DNA of 27,462 nt from Bacillota bacterium. GTDB lineage: Bacteria; Bacillota; Clostridia; Christensenellales; CAG-138. Location of the stretch: NCBI GenBank assembly GCA_023426265.1, contig JAFABA010000231.1, forward strand, positions 1 through 27,462, read 5' to 3'. The position numbers and the translations under genes were made by a program. How positions within the stretch are numbered: the first letter of the stretch is position 1; every line of letters begins with the position of its first letter. The notes beneath the pieces are model-generated. The model was not told the DNA's origin, made no database searches, and saw only the letters and a list, made by a program, of their open reading frames with translations. Below, piece after piece: positions 7,794 through 16,400 of the stretch.

Positions 7794-8662
7794 AAAATCT
7801 CCCCCCTTCGCCTCGACGTCCATCGTACAGTGAGGATAGCAATAAGGATCAAGGCCATCAGCAATACGGCCGCCGCGCTGATCTTTTGCATATCAAGGTT
7901 GGTAAACCAGTTCGACAGCACGTGCTGGAGCATATAGATGCTGCGGTGCGGGTACCTTCCCGCAACCAGATATGCTTCACGAAACACCTTGAAGGAATTA
8001 ATCAGCGCCAGCACCGCAGTCATGAATACCGTAGGACGAATCAGCGGCAGCGTGATGGAACGAAAGCACTGCCATTCGCTCGCGCCATCCATCCGCGCAG
8101 CCTCATAGAGCGATTGTGGGATGGCGGAAAGTCCGGCCAGCCACAATACAATGTTATAACCAAGATTTTTCCAGAGATAACACAGTACCAGCGTAAGAAA
8201 CGCATAATCACTGTTCAGCCAGTCGATGGGCGCCATTCCAAACACAGCGCAAACCACGTTGAGAAGACCATTTTTTTCAAATACTGCGCGAATAATGAGC
8301 ACCACCGATGTAACCGGAATCACCATAGGCAGGAGGTAGGTCGTTTTCAGGAAGTTTTGGTACCATTTCTGTTTTACCAAAAGAAGAGCGGTCAGCAGTG
8401 AAAGCAGTAAAAGCAGCGGAATACACACGGTAAGGAACCGTGTTGTATTGCGTACGGCAAGTGCAAAGGACTCATTGGTAAGCACCGCTATAAAGTTATT
8501 TAGCCCTACAAAGCTGTTGCCCATTGCTGAAAAGAAGGCGCGGCGTATGACATCAGCCGTGGGGATAAGGCACATCGCGGCAATCCCAGTCAGGCTGGGT
8601 GCAAGGAAGCAAAGGGCGGCCTTTGCTTCCTTGCTGATATGGATATGCTTGCGCTTTGCCAT
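7790..8662 (-). CDS. Sugar-type ABC permease, UgpA/MalF family
   Basis: This 290-residue protein is the first membrane subunit of the importer. The N-terminus is basic and short (MAKRKHIHISKEAKAAL), followed by six predicted helices. The EAA loop is EAARMDGASEWQCFRSITLP, and the family motif YLLPMVIPVTSVV is present. It starts only 2 bases after the stop of the binding-protein gene and overlaps the next permease by 4 bases, so the three genes should be translated as a unit. Substrate cannot be predicted; the family transports sugars, glycerol phosphate and oligosaccharides. Confidence 0.92.
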   Translation of the reverse strand: MAKRKHIHISKEAKAALCFLAPSLTGIAAMCLIPTADVIRRAFFSAMGNSFVGLNNFIAVLTNESFALAVRNTTRFLTVCIPLLLLLSLLTALLLVKQKWYQNFLKTTYLLPMVIPVTSVVLIIRAVFEKNGLLNVVCAVFGMAPIDWLNSDYAFLTLVLCYLWKNLGYNIVLWLAGLSAIPQSLYEAARMDGASEWQCFRSITLPLIRPTVFMTAVLALINSFKVFREAYLVAGRYPHRSIYMLQHVLSNWFTNLDMQKISAAAVLLMALILIAILTVRWTSRRRGEIL

Positions 8663-8664
8663 TT

Positions 8665-10860
8665 TTATTCCGAGAGATATGTGGAGAGCACGCTTGTAAG
8701 CTTCTCGGAGGCGGATTCCAGCGTCGCGCCGCCATCGAGATAGGCGATGATTTCCGGCAGCAGCATATTGTCGAGTTCTGAATGATCGTTAAGGGGAATG
8801 CTCATCTCATCCAAAATTCCACGCAACCGGGAGCGCATGGCGGCAGAGGGCCATCCGCCCGAGACCGACGTGGCCTCATCCAGCCACATGCCTACGGATG
8901 TGTTGCTGCTTTCCTTGGCAAATCCCGCATCCAAAGCCGCAGTATTTACAGGGTACCCTTGGCTGAATGCGCAGGCCTTCTGCACATCCGCGCTTAGCAT
9001 TAGTTGCAGGAATTGCGCGGCCGTTTCCTGATGCTTGCTCGCCTTATTGATGCCTGCAAGACCCACGGCACTAAAACGATCACCCAGGCTTATGAGGTTG
9101 CCGCCATACTGCTCAACGGTCGAAGTCCCCAGCATGCAGCCGGGATCATCCAATGCATACGTCTCAAACACGACGTTTGGGGTCTTGTTGAACACATAGG
9201 CGTAAAGCTGCGCTACAAAGTTGTTTTTCCGTATCATATCCGCCAGTTCTGTCTGGGACATGCCTGCAATTTCCATGCCGTCACCCAAGGTGTCCGTAGC
9301 ATCGATTGCGCTGGATATACGTTTCGCCTGCGTTAAAAACTCCCGTGCATCATTTGCGCCACCGGCATACAGCGCGTCACCATAATAACGGAGCAGCATT
9401 GTTCCCAGAGTCTCATATGAATAGGCAATAGGCGAAAGTATCGGAATATCTCCATCTGCTTCTGCTGTATCGGCCAGTGCGGCAAGTGAAGTGAAAGCTG
9501 CTTTCATATCGCCCTTTGAAAGTATAGCCGGTATTTTAACGCCAAGCGGTATTGCGTACAACCTTCCGTCTGTTTCATATGCATGCCGGATGTTTGTAAG
9601 CAGCGAGTCCGCGCCGTCCACGACGGAGGAAATATCCAAAAGCACGTCCTTTTCAATATAAGAATCCACAGGCAGGCCGTCCAGAAGGATAATATCCGGC
9701 CCCGCTCCGGCAAGCAACTCCGCATTGAGCGCCTTGATATAATCCTGAGCGGTACCACCACCGTTTAGCTTCATAGCCACGGTATAGTTGACCTTCACAT
9801 CGCTGTGCTGCCGGCTGAAAGAAACAACTGCCTGCCGCACAACATCGTTCGCCTCCAGGGAAAATATGTCCAATTCTATGCTGGCGCTCTGCGCAGCCTC
9901 CGGGTCGTAGGCGTAACGGTATACCTCCGCATTCCAGTCTGAAACATAAAGCACATCCTGCTTACCTTCCTTGACTGCAAGGTAGCTGATGTAATAGCTC
10001 GGAATACCCAGATTGGTTACGTCTCCATCCACGAAGTTTTCCCAAAGCGTGCCGTCGGAGGTGTGGCGGTACAAGCCTGTGGAGCAAGCGAGATACAATG
10101 TTCCCTCTTGCGAAAAAGCAAGCTGAAACCCGCCCTCCAGGCTAACTTCTATTTCCCAATCCACACTCTTGCCGCTTGCAAGATCATACACACGGATTGC
10201 CTTGCCGGATGATGCCAACGACGCAATGCGGTTCCCGGATACCGCCAGCATGCCATAGCTTGCGCCTCCTTCGAGTTCCTTTTCAATATTGCCGTCCGTA
10301 TCCAGTACAAAAAGGCTGCCGCCCATATCCTCTATTATGATTCGGCCATCTGCAAGCGGCGCGAGCCCGAAAATCATATCACAGGCCGCAGGGCCGTTAC
10401 CTGTTAGCTCCACAGCTGTTTTCCCGTCATCCTTGCTTACCAAGATGTGGTTTTGAGCATTGCCGCTTTCATCATAATCTCCATAGGCGGCATATAACGT
10501 TCCGTCCGTTGCTTTTACTACCATGAGCGAGTTGCCGCCCTTGGGAATGTGATCATTCATCCATTGCTCACTTTGTGTAGACACGCTCCCATCATCTGCA
10601 AGGGTATGCCGGTAATATGTTGCGGCAAAATTATCCTGGTTCCCACTGTATGTCATAGTGAAATATTCCACATTTTCTGCCGCGGCATAAATGCCGATTG
10701 CTTGCTGCTCGGATGCGCCGCCAGGAAGCGGAAGTTCGACTTTGGCTTCCATATACCGCCCTTTTCCACTGGTTTCGGTGATTTGGGACGGGCTGCAGGA
10801 GAAACAGGAGAGTAGAGCGGACAGTATTACAAATAAAGATAGTATTCTTTTCATCTTCAA
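8665..10860 (-). CDS. Lipoprotein fusing a beta-propeller-like half to a solute-binding half
   Basis: The 731-residue product starts at TTG (10858-10860), nine bases after AAAGGAGG; the ATG two codons on is too far from that site. A signal peptide ends in LLSC, so Cys19 (or Cys22) is the likely lipid anchor. Residues about 55-320 are rich in repeats of the kind DGTLYAA, DGRIIIE, GSLFVLDTDG and EGTLYLACS, which suggests a seven-bladed propeller. Residues about 328-731 match family 1 solute-binding proteins: IELDIFSLEANDVVRQAVVSF, then AGAGPDIILLDG, YAIPLGVKIPAIL, and a C-terminal helical part. Normal binding proteins are about 400-450 residues, so the propeller is an added N-terminal module. 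It should feed the two permeases downstream. Confidence 0.88.
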   Translation of the reverse strand: MKMKRILSLFVILSALLSCFSCSPSQITETSGKGRYMEAKVELPLPGGASEQQAIGIYAAAENVEYFTMTYSGNQDNFAATYYRHTLADDGSVSTQSEQWMNDHIPKGGNSLMVVKATDGTLYAAYGDYDESGNAQNHILVSKDDGKTAVELTGNGPAACDMIFGLAPLADGRIIIEDMGGSLFVLDTDGNIEKELEGGASYGMLAVSGNRIASLASSGKAIRVYDLASGKSVDWEIEVSLEGGFQLAFSQEGTLYLACSTGLYRHTSDGTLWENFVDGDVTNLGIPSYYISYLAVKEGKQDVLYVSDWNAEVYRYAYDPEAAQSASIELDIFSLEANDVVRQAVVSFSRQHSDVKVNYTVAMKLNGGGTAQDYIKALNAELLAGAGPDIILLDGLPVDSYIEKDVLLDISSVVDGADSLLTNIRHAYETDGRLYAIPLGVKIPAILSKGDMKAAFTSLAALADTAEADGDIPILSPIAYSYETLGTMLLRYYGDALYAGGANDAREFLTQAKRISSAIDATDTLGDGMEIAGMSQTELADMIRKNNFVAQLYAYVFNKTPNVVFETYALDDPGCMLGTSTVEQYGGNLISLGDRFSAVGLAGINKASKHQETAAQFLQLMLSADVQKACAFSQGYPVNTAALDAGFAKESSNTSVGMWLDEATSVSGGWPSAAMRSRLRGILDEMSIPLNDHSELDNMLLPEIIAYLDGGATLESASEKLTSVLSTYLSE

Positions 10861-10929
10861 GGTGACGAGCCTCCTTTATGTTTTGTACCCATAGTTTACC
10901 AATCAAAAATCTAAAATTCTTCTAAATCC

Positions 10930-10958
10930 AAAAAGCAGCGCATCTTACGATGCGCTGC
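10930..10958 (-). terminator. Terminator between histidine kinase and binding-protein genes
   Basis: A perfect 10-bp stem (GCAGCGCATC and its complement, loop of four) is followed on the - strand by TTTTT. It sits 17 bases after the kinase stop and 70 bases before the start of the importer unit. The regulators and the transporter are therefore at least partly separate transcripts, and a promoter is expected in 10861-10929. I could not assign that promoter with confidence. Confidence 0.85.
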
Positions 10959-10975
10959 CAATACAAAAAAACAGT

Positions 10976-12250
10976 TTATATAGAGATACGGAATGTGCTG
11001 CCCCCTCCGCTGGTATCCAGAACGACGATTTCACCTTCATGCAACGCGATAAGTTCCTTCGCGATCGCCAGCCCCAGGCCAAAGTGCCGCTTTGCCTTTC
11101 GCGCACGGTCGCCACGATAAAAGCGTTCAAATATATGTTGCTTCTGGTCATCGGATATCCCGATGCCGTGGTCGATCACGTCGATGATCAGCCTGCTTCT
11201 ATCTGCATATGCGGACAACCCAATGGCCTTGTTATCTGCGGTTTCTCCATAGTCCAAGGCATTATCAAGCAATATTCCCAGCACTTGCGACAACCGTTCC
11301 GCATCGCCCTTAATATTTGGAAGGGGCGCTTCCGGCAGTTTCAATTCAAGATGAAAGCCACGCTTTGCGCATACCGGCAGGTAGGCTTCATAGACATTCA
11401 TCAGTATCGTATCGGCTTCCATTGGAGCCAGCGTGACAGGCCAATTCTTCGCATCCGCAGAGGCAAGCAACAGCATGTCTGAAATGAGCCGGGCCATGCG
11501 GCCGCACTCGCTTGCTATGGTTTCTACCGCCGCAGCGGTCCGTTCCGGCATTGAGGCAATCGTCGCCGTATTGGCCTGAATCACCGTCAGCGGAGTCCGC
11601 AGTTCGTGAGACGCTGCCGCGATGAACTCTGTCTGCCGCCTCCGGCTTTCGATCGCTGGGCGAAGCGCCCTGTCGATGAGCTTGATGCCAACCAGGCTTA
11701 GCAATAGAACGCTGGTCAAGTAGCCAAATACATAGGTGGCATATCTCCATACCTGCCATCGCGTATCTAAACTTTGTACGACAATGAGCGTCCGAAACGA
11801 TTCCTTAATTGGGATCACGCTTGCCGCACCGTAATAAGGTTTCCCATTATAACGAAATGGAAGGACAGAACTCGTCCTGCGCTGCCCGGTCAGCGGAATA
11901 GCCGTAATGTCTATTCCATGGTTATAAGCAAGCTCTGTCGTTCTCTGGAACAGCGCAAGATGCGTAGCATCATCCTCGCTGTTGTACTGTGAAGTTACTC
12001 CGGAATCCGTTATATTGATATACAGGCGGTAATTCTGCTCATACTCACGCAAGAAGCTGTGCCGCAATGTATATTCCGTCTGCAGCTTCTCGGCAATGGC
12101 CGTAAAGAGCGCAAAGAAATTTTCTTTATCCCTCTGCTGCGCTTCACGCAAGGATAGCAACGTGACAAAGGTAAATACTGCCGCTAAAATGACGGCAGTC
12201 GTCGCAACGTAAAGCCGTATCAGCCAGGATCGAAGTCTCTTCTCATCCAT
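10976..12250 (-). CDS. Sensor histidine kinase
   Basis: This membrane sensor (424 aa) phosphorylates the response regulator encoded just upstream. Helices at about 10-33 and 168-192 bracket an extracellular sensor domain of some 135 residues with no family I recognise. The H-box is ASHELRTPL with His215, the N-box is LLDNALDYG with Asn330, the G1 box is DHGIGIS (360-366), the F-box is IFERFYRGD, and the G2 box is GLGLAIAKEL. There is little or no HAMP domain between the second helix and the H-box. The ATG overlaps the regulator's stop by 8 bases. Its place ahead of the transporter suggests that it senses the transporter's ligand or cargo. Confidence 0.94.
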   Translation of the reverse strand: MDEKRLRSWLIRLYVATTAVILAAVFTFVTLLSLREAQQRDKENFFALFTAIAEKLQTEYTLRHSFLREYEQNYRLYINITDSGVTSQYNSEDDATHLALFQRTTELAYNHGIDITAIPLTGQRRTSSVLPFRYNGKPYYGAASVIPIKESFRTLIVVQSLDTRWQVWRYATYVFGYLTSVLLLSLVGIKLIDRALRPAIESRRRQTEFIAAASHELRTPLTVIQANTATIASMPERTAAAVETIASECGRMARLISDMLLLASADAKNWPVTLAPMEADTILMNVYEAYLPVCAKRGFHLELKLPEAPLPNIKGDAERLSQVLGILLDNALDYGETADNKAIGLSAYADRSRLIIDVIDHGIGISDDQKQHIFERFYRGDRARKAKRHFGLGLAIAKELIALHEGEIVVLDTSGGGSTFRISI

Positions 12251-12932
12251 TCTCCGTTAATCCTTTTATCATCGTATAGCCAACGCCGTGTATGGATTTG
12301 ATTGTAACATCTGCTTCGAGTGCTTTGAGCCGTCTGCGAACAAAATAAATGTAGTTGTCTACATTTCCGTCCTCTACAGGATCATCTCCGCCCCAGGCTC
12401 GGGAAAGTATCTGTGCACGGGAGAGTACCTTATCCGGATTTTCAAAAAACAGCTCCAGCACTGCGGTCTCTTTTCCGGATAGGGAGATTTCCTTTTCGCA
12501 CCGTATCAGACGGCGTTTCCACACAAAAAGCGACAGGTCATGAAACGTCAGCACGCCCGGTTCCAGCAGGGGCGAAGGACGGCGCAACAGCGCCCGCACC
12601 CGCGATAAAAGCTCCGGCATTGCGAAAGGCTTTACAAGATAATCGTCTGCGCCTGCGTCTAAGCCGTCCGTCCTATCACTGATGGCATCCATAGCGGTGA
12701 GCATCAACACTGGGGTTGTCATTCCCGTACTTCGGAGTCTCTTAAGCAATGTCAAGCCGTCCGTGCCGGGAAGCATACGGTCCAATATGATCGCACCATA
12801 AGCGCAGTCCCTTAAATAGTAGTCAGTATCCGTGCCGCTCTGGCAGATATCTATGTAATATCCTTCCTTGGATAAATGCAGCTTGAGCGCATCGCAAAGC
12901 GTGGCGTCATCCTCAACAATAAGCAATCGCAT
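12243..12932 (-). CDS. OmpR-family response regulator
   Basis: The 229-residue product has a receiver domain with acidic residues Glu7, Asp8 and Asp9, phosphoacceptor Asp51 (IILDRMLPG), Thr79 and Lys101 (KPF). A winged-helix DNA-binding domain follows (about 130-225) with GNVDNYIYFVRRRL and IHGVGYTM. The start is the ATG at 12930-12932, because the protein begins there with the standard MRLLIVEDD strand and has GAGG upstream; the in-frame ATG at 13025 would add 31 unrelated residues and extend into the flanking repeat. It is the first gene of the cassette and probably controls the promoter in 10861-10929 and its own. Confidence 0.94.
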   Translation of the reverse strand: MRLLIVEDDATLCDALKLHLSKEGYYIDICQSGTDTDYYLRDCAYGAIILDRMLPGTDGLTLLKRLRSTGMTTPVLMLTAMDAISDRTDGLDAGADDYLVKPFAMPELLSRVRALLRRPSPLLEPGVLTFHDLSLFVWKRRLIRCEKEISLSGKETAVLELFFENPDKVLSRAQILSRAWGGDDPVEDGNVDNYIYFVRRRLKALEADVTIKSIHGVGYTMIKGLTENG

Positions 12933-12967
12933 CTGTTCGTACCTCACAGTGACTTTTAAACAGTTAA

Positions 12968-12996
12968 AATATACTTGATGTTTCATCCGATTGCAA
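12968..12996 (-). promoter_or_regulatory. Likely promoter of the two-component genes
   Basis: On the - strand, TTGCAA (12991-12996) and TATATT (12968-12973) are separated by exactly 17 bases. The -10 box ends 36 bases before the regulator's ATG. The match is close to a housekeeping sigma promoter. Confidence 0.6.
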
Positions 12997-13017
12997 GAAT
13001 GTGGAGGCCGTGTAGCT

Positions 13018-13111
13018 ATAAACATAATGAGAAGTTTGGTCGACCGCTTGGGTTATGGATAATGGGACGCAGTTCGCCGAGGACACTGTGGATAATGGAA
13101 AGTCGTATCAT
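13018..13111 (+). repeat. Flanking direct repeat, copy 2
   Basis: The first 22 bases match the copy at 3914-3935 with one mismatch. After an insertion of about 19 bases, similarity resumes at TAATGGGA. Inside it, TGGATAATGG occurs at 13056 and 13089, and a variant occurs at 13125, spaced 33 and 36 bases apart. One frame reads NGTQFAEDTVDNGKSYHR and then a stop (13115-13117). Confidence 0.6.
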
Positions 13112-13168
13112 CGATAGTGCTATATGGATAAGGCAAAGTTGCCTTCATTGCGGAACTCCAAGAAGGGA

Positions 13169-13294
13169 ATGAAAAGGAAACGGTTTTTGAGTATTCTGAT
13201 CTGCGCGTTCATGGCCCTGGCGCTGCTACCCGCGGCGGCCTTGGCGGCAACAGAAGGCTATGGGATTCTAGGCGATAGTTGGCGATTGTATTGA
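13169..13294 (+). pseudogene. Decayed 5' end of a secreted-protein gene
   Basis: ATG at 13169 opens 41 codons that form a textbook signal peptide: KRKR at the N-terminus, a long hydrophobic core, and the cleavage site ALAATEG. Only about 14 residues follow before TGA (13292-13294). A purine-rich AGAAGGG lies just upstream but is very close to the ATG. The reading frame upstream, although broken by a stop at 13115, encodes a fibronectin-III-like peptide in the same frame. The best reading is a remnant of a surface-protein gene, not a working peptide, although a short secreted peptide cannot be excluded. Confidence 0.5.
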
Positions 13295-13382
13295 ATTCTC
13301 CTATGGATTGAACGAATAAGCACCTCAAACAGTATGCCACGCCTCCGAATCCCTGCCGATGGCAGCAATAATGATAGATACC

Positions 13383-13416
13383 AAAAGGACGAAGGCGTAA
13401 TGCCCTCGTCCTTTTT
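13383..13416 (-). terminator. Terminator of the pectate lyase gene
   Basis: AAAAGGACGA and GGC pair with GCC and TCGTCCTTTT around one A-C mismatch, with a GTAAT loop. It begins 6 bases after the lyase stop. The stem carries A and T tracts at both ends, so it could work in both directions. Confidence 0.85.
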
Positions 13417-13422
13417 CATGTC

Positions 13423-16400
13423 TTATGCTTTGCGCCGCTTCATTGTCGAATAAAAAGTGCAGAGTGCCGCGATGCCAAGCAGCGTGAAGCCTGTCAGCGT
13501 TTCCCTGCCGCCCGTCTTGGGCGGGTCGACAACGATATCATCCGGCACGGTGATGCCGGCCAATATCAGCGCGAAGGGCGAAAGGCTGTCTACCTCAATC
13601 GTTGCCTCGCCGTGCCGGACCGTGACGGTGTATGTCTCCACTTTCTTTCCGACATAGTGAAGTATGGTGATTACCTGCCCGTTATATTCCGGACCCACAT
13701 CGAATGTCAGTGTCAGCGGAGGTCTGTAGCCGCCTCTTAGCCTGACCTCGTAGCAGCCGATCAGCTGCCCGCCGTCCCGCGCGTCCTCTACCGCCAGCGA
13801 GAACGCGTTGCGGCCTGTGGTATTGGGGTTGATCGGCGTTATGATGAGCTGTGCGCCTACTCCAATCCGATCGCCCGATACCGTAACCTTAATGTCTTCA
13901 TCGCCTTCGGTAAGCATACCCGGCTTATACGCCGTGCCGCCTCCGGAGGAACCGCCGCCGTTGTTACCATTTGGGGTCCACTTGGCGTAGAGGGTGATAT
14001 GGGTCGTTACAGGGGTTTTGAAATCATAGGCGGCCGTCAGGCCGGAATCGGAGTACCAGCCAGCGAAGGTATAACCTTCACGGGTGGGGTTGGCGGGTTG
14101 GGTTGCCGCCATGCCTGCCGTGACTGTCTGCGCTGTGACCGCAGAGCCGCCGTTGGATACAAAGCTGACGCTAAACGTTTCCGCGCCCGGATCCGCGCCC
14201 TCGATGCGCACGGTGAGGTTGTCGTACACCTGCGAAACCTGCGAGCCCGAATTGCCCGATTGCTGCCCTTGTATCGTGAGACCGCCTATCATGCCCAGCC
14301 CTGTGGCTTCGTCGTTCATATAGGGCGCGCCGGCCACGGTTTGCGTGCCGTTGAAATAGAAATCATACTTCTTCGCATCAAGGTCAATGACGATATCCGC
14401 GTGAGACCATGTAGCGCTGACAGGACCGTAGGGCTTGATTGCGCCGGGGGCGCTGCCGTTATCTTTGCGCACGTTAAATATTTCCTTGCCCTGCGCGTCG
14501 GCAAGGACAATGGGGCGCGCGGAATTGCCTGTGGTATCGGTGTACAGCGCGAAATCCAGCGATACTATCACGCGGCCGGTTGTAAGCTCTTCGGGCAGCT
14601 TGTAGGCAAAGCGGATGGCTGCGGCATTGGTGTACGAGCCGGCGGCTGCGGCGGCATTTGACCTGTCGATGAGCCGCAAGCCTACGCCGGCGGCCGCCGT
14701 GGTGCCGTTAAGAGCCGTTGGCGCCCGTGAACCCGGCGGGTCGGCAGGCATATGCGCGAATTCGACATAGTCGGCATCCACCATCGACAGCGGGGATTCC
14801 TCCACCGGCAAATCGCTCGCCGTGTAGATGTTACCCACGGGATATTTGTCGGAACCGAACGTGGAGCTTACGGTAAAGTTCCACTGGCCGGCCTCCGCGC
14901 CGCGAATCAGGCCGGGGGTTTTGCTCTCGAAATCCTCCTGCCACAAGGTTTTGCCAATGCCGTCCCTGTGGATGGGCGGAATCAGCGTCTGGCCGGTTTC
15001 TGTGGCCGGGATTCTGCTTGCAAGGTTGCCATTGAGGGCGTATACCTCTATCCGGTAGGTATCGGTGGAGCGCCCCGTGTATGCACCGGTGTAGTCGCCG
15101 CTCAGCGCGTTTGTGGTAAAGGTAACGGCGCCCACCACCACCTCGGTAAGCTCAGGGGCGGTCTCACTGTTTTTGTAGAATTCCACACGGTAGGAGGCTA
15201 CCTTCGGGTCGGCGGTCCAGGTCAACGCAAAGCCCTTGAGCACGGGCGTTACGACAAGGCCGGCGGGCGTGGCGGGAACGGTGTAATCCACCACAGCCTC
15301 GGCCCACGGGCTTTTGCCTCCGTCATTTACAGACCGGATGCGGAATGTGTATGTTTTTCCTTCTTCGGCGGTCTGCTCTGTGGTTTCAAAGCTCGTAATG
15401 GCGGTATCGAGGCTTGTTATTGCCTCCCATGCGCCGCTGCCCTGATCCCATTCAATTTCATAACTCACGGCCTGCATTTCCGCGATCCATGTCATGAGGA
15501 AGGTGTCATCGCTCAGAACGCCCACGTTGAAATTGCGCGGGGCGGGAGCGATTACGCTGCGGTCGGGTTCCATGGTACCCGCATAGGCCCGAACGTCAGT
15601 CTGCGCCTCTTCGGCGGTCGTCACTGTGTGGCCACCGTGATCCCAATCCTTGAATACCCACGGTGTATCGTCTATGACTACACCGTCAGGGCTGACTGCC
15701 TGCGGAGCTTTGGCGACAGCGCCGGAATCGTAGTCCGGGTCATAGGTCGCCGCGGTGGCGGAGTCCATAACGTTCGCTTCAACCCCGAGTTTAATGGTTC
15801 CGGCGCCCTCGTTCGAAAGCTTGTCCCCGCCTGTGCCGCCCACAGGAGCGGTTCCGGTGTAGGTTTCAAGGGCGTGCCCCTGCCCCGATATAATCATAGG
15901 GTTTTTCGTATTCTCGAAATAGTTGCCCTCGGCGAGAATATTTGATTTGAATGCTCCTCCGATCCCGTATTCACTCACATTCTGGTAGTAGTTGTTGTAC
16001 ACGTCCACCTGGCCGAAGCGCACGCGCGGGGTGCGGGAGCCGGAGCCGTTAAACCAGTTGTGGTGCACGGTGCCGACAAAGCCACCCTCCCTGCTCTCGG
16101 TGGTGCTGCTGCCCATCAGCATGGATTTGGCTGTGCCGTGATAGATATTGTATGAGGCGGTAAAGTTGGTGGTGCCATTGGTGAAATCGCTGGCGCCGTC
16201 GCCCGCGATCTTGTCGGCGTCGCCGCCGAAGGGTATCTGGTTCTGCCCGGGGAAGAATTCGTTGTTGTGCACCCATAGGTATCTGCTCACGCCACGATTG
16301 GCCGAGCTGGCCAGCGCGGCGATGGCGTCCTCATACGGCTTATCAAACAAAAGATTGCGAACCTCGATATTCCGCGAGAGGTTGAGCTGGATGCCCCAGC

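Noticed and set aside
12933..13025. An N-terminal extension of 31 residues for the response regulator, starting at ATG 13025.
   Set aside because: It does not resemble any receiver domain and overlaps the promoter and flanking repeat; the ATG at 12932 starts the canonical fold.
14752..15945. A long + strand ORF (397 codons) opposite the pectate lyase.
   Set aside because: It is the mirror frame of a GC-biased gene; the lyase on the other strand has clear domains, while this product has none and no start site.
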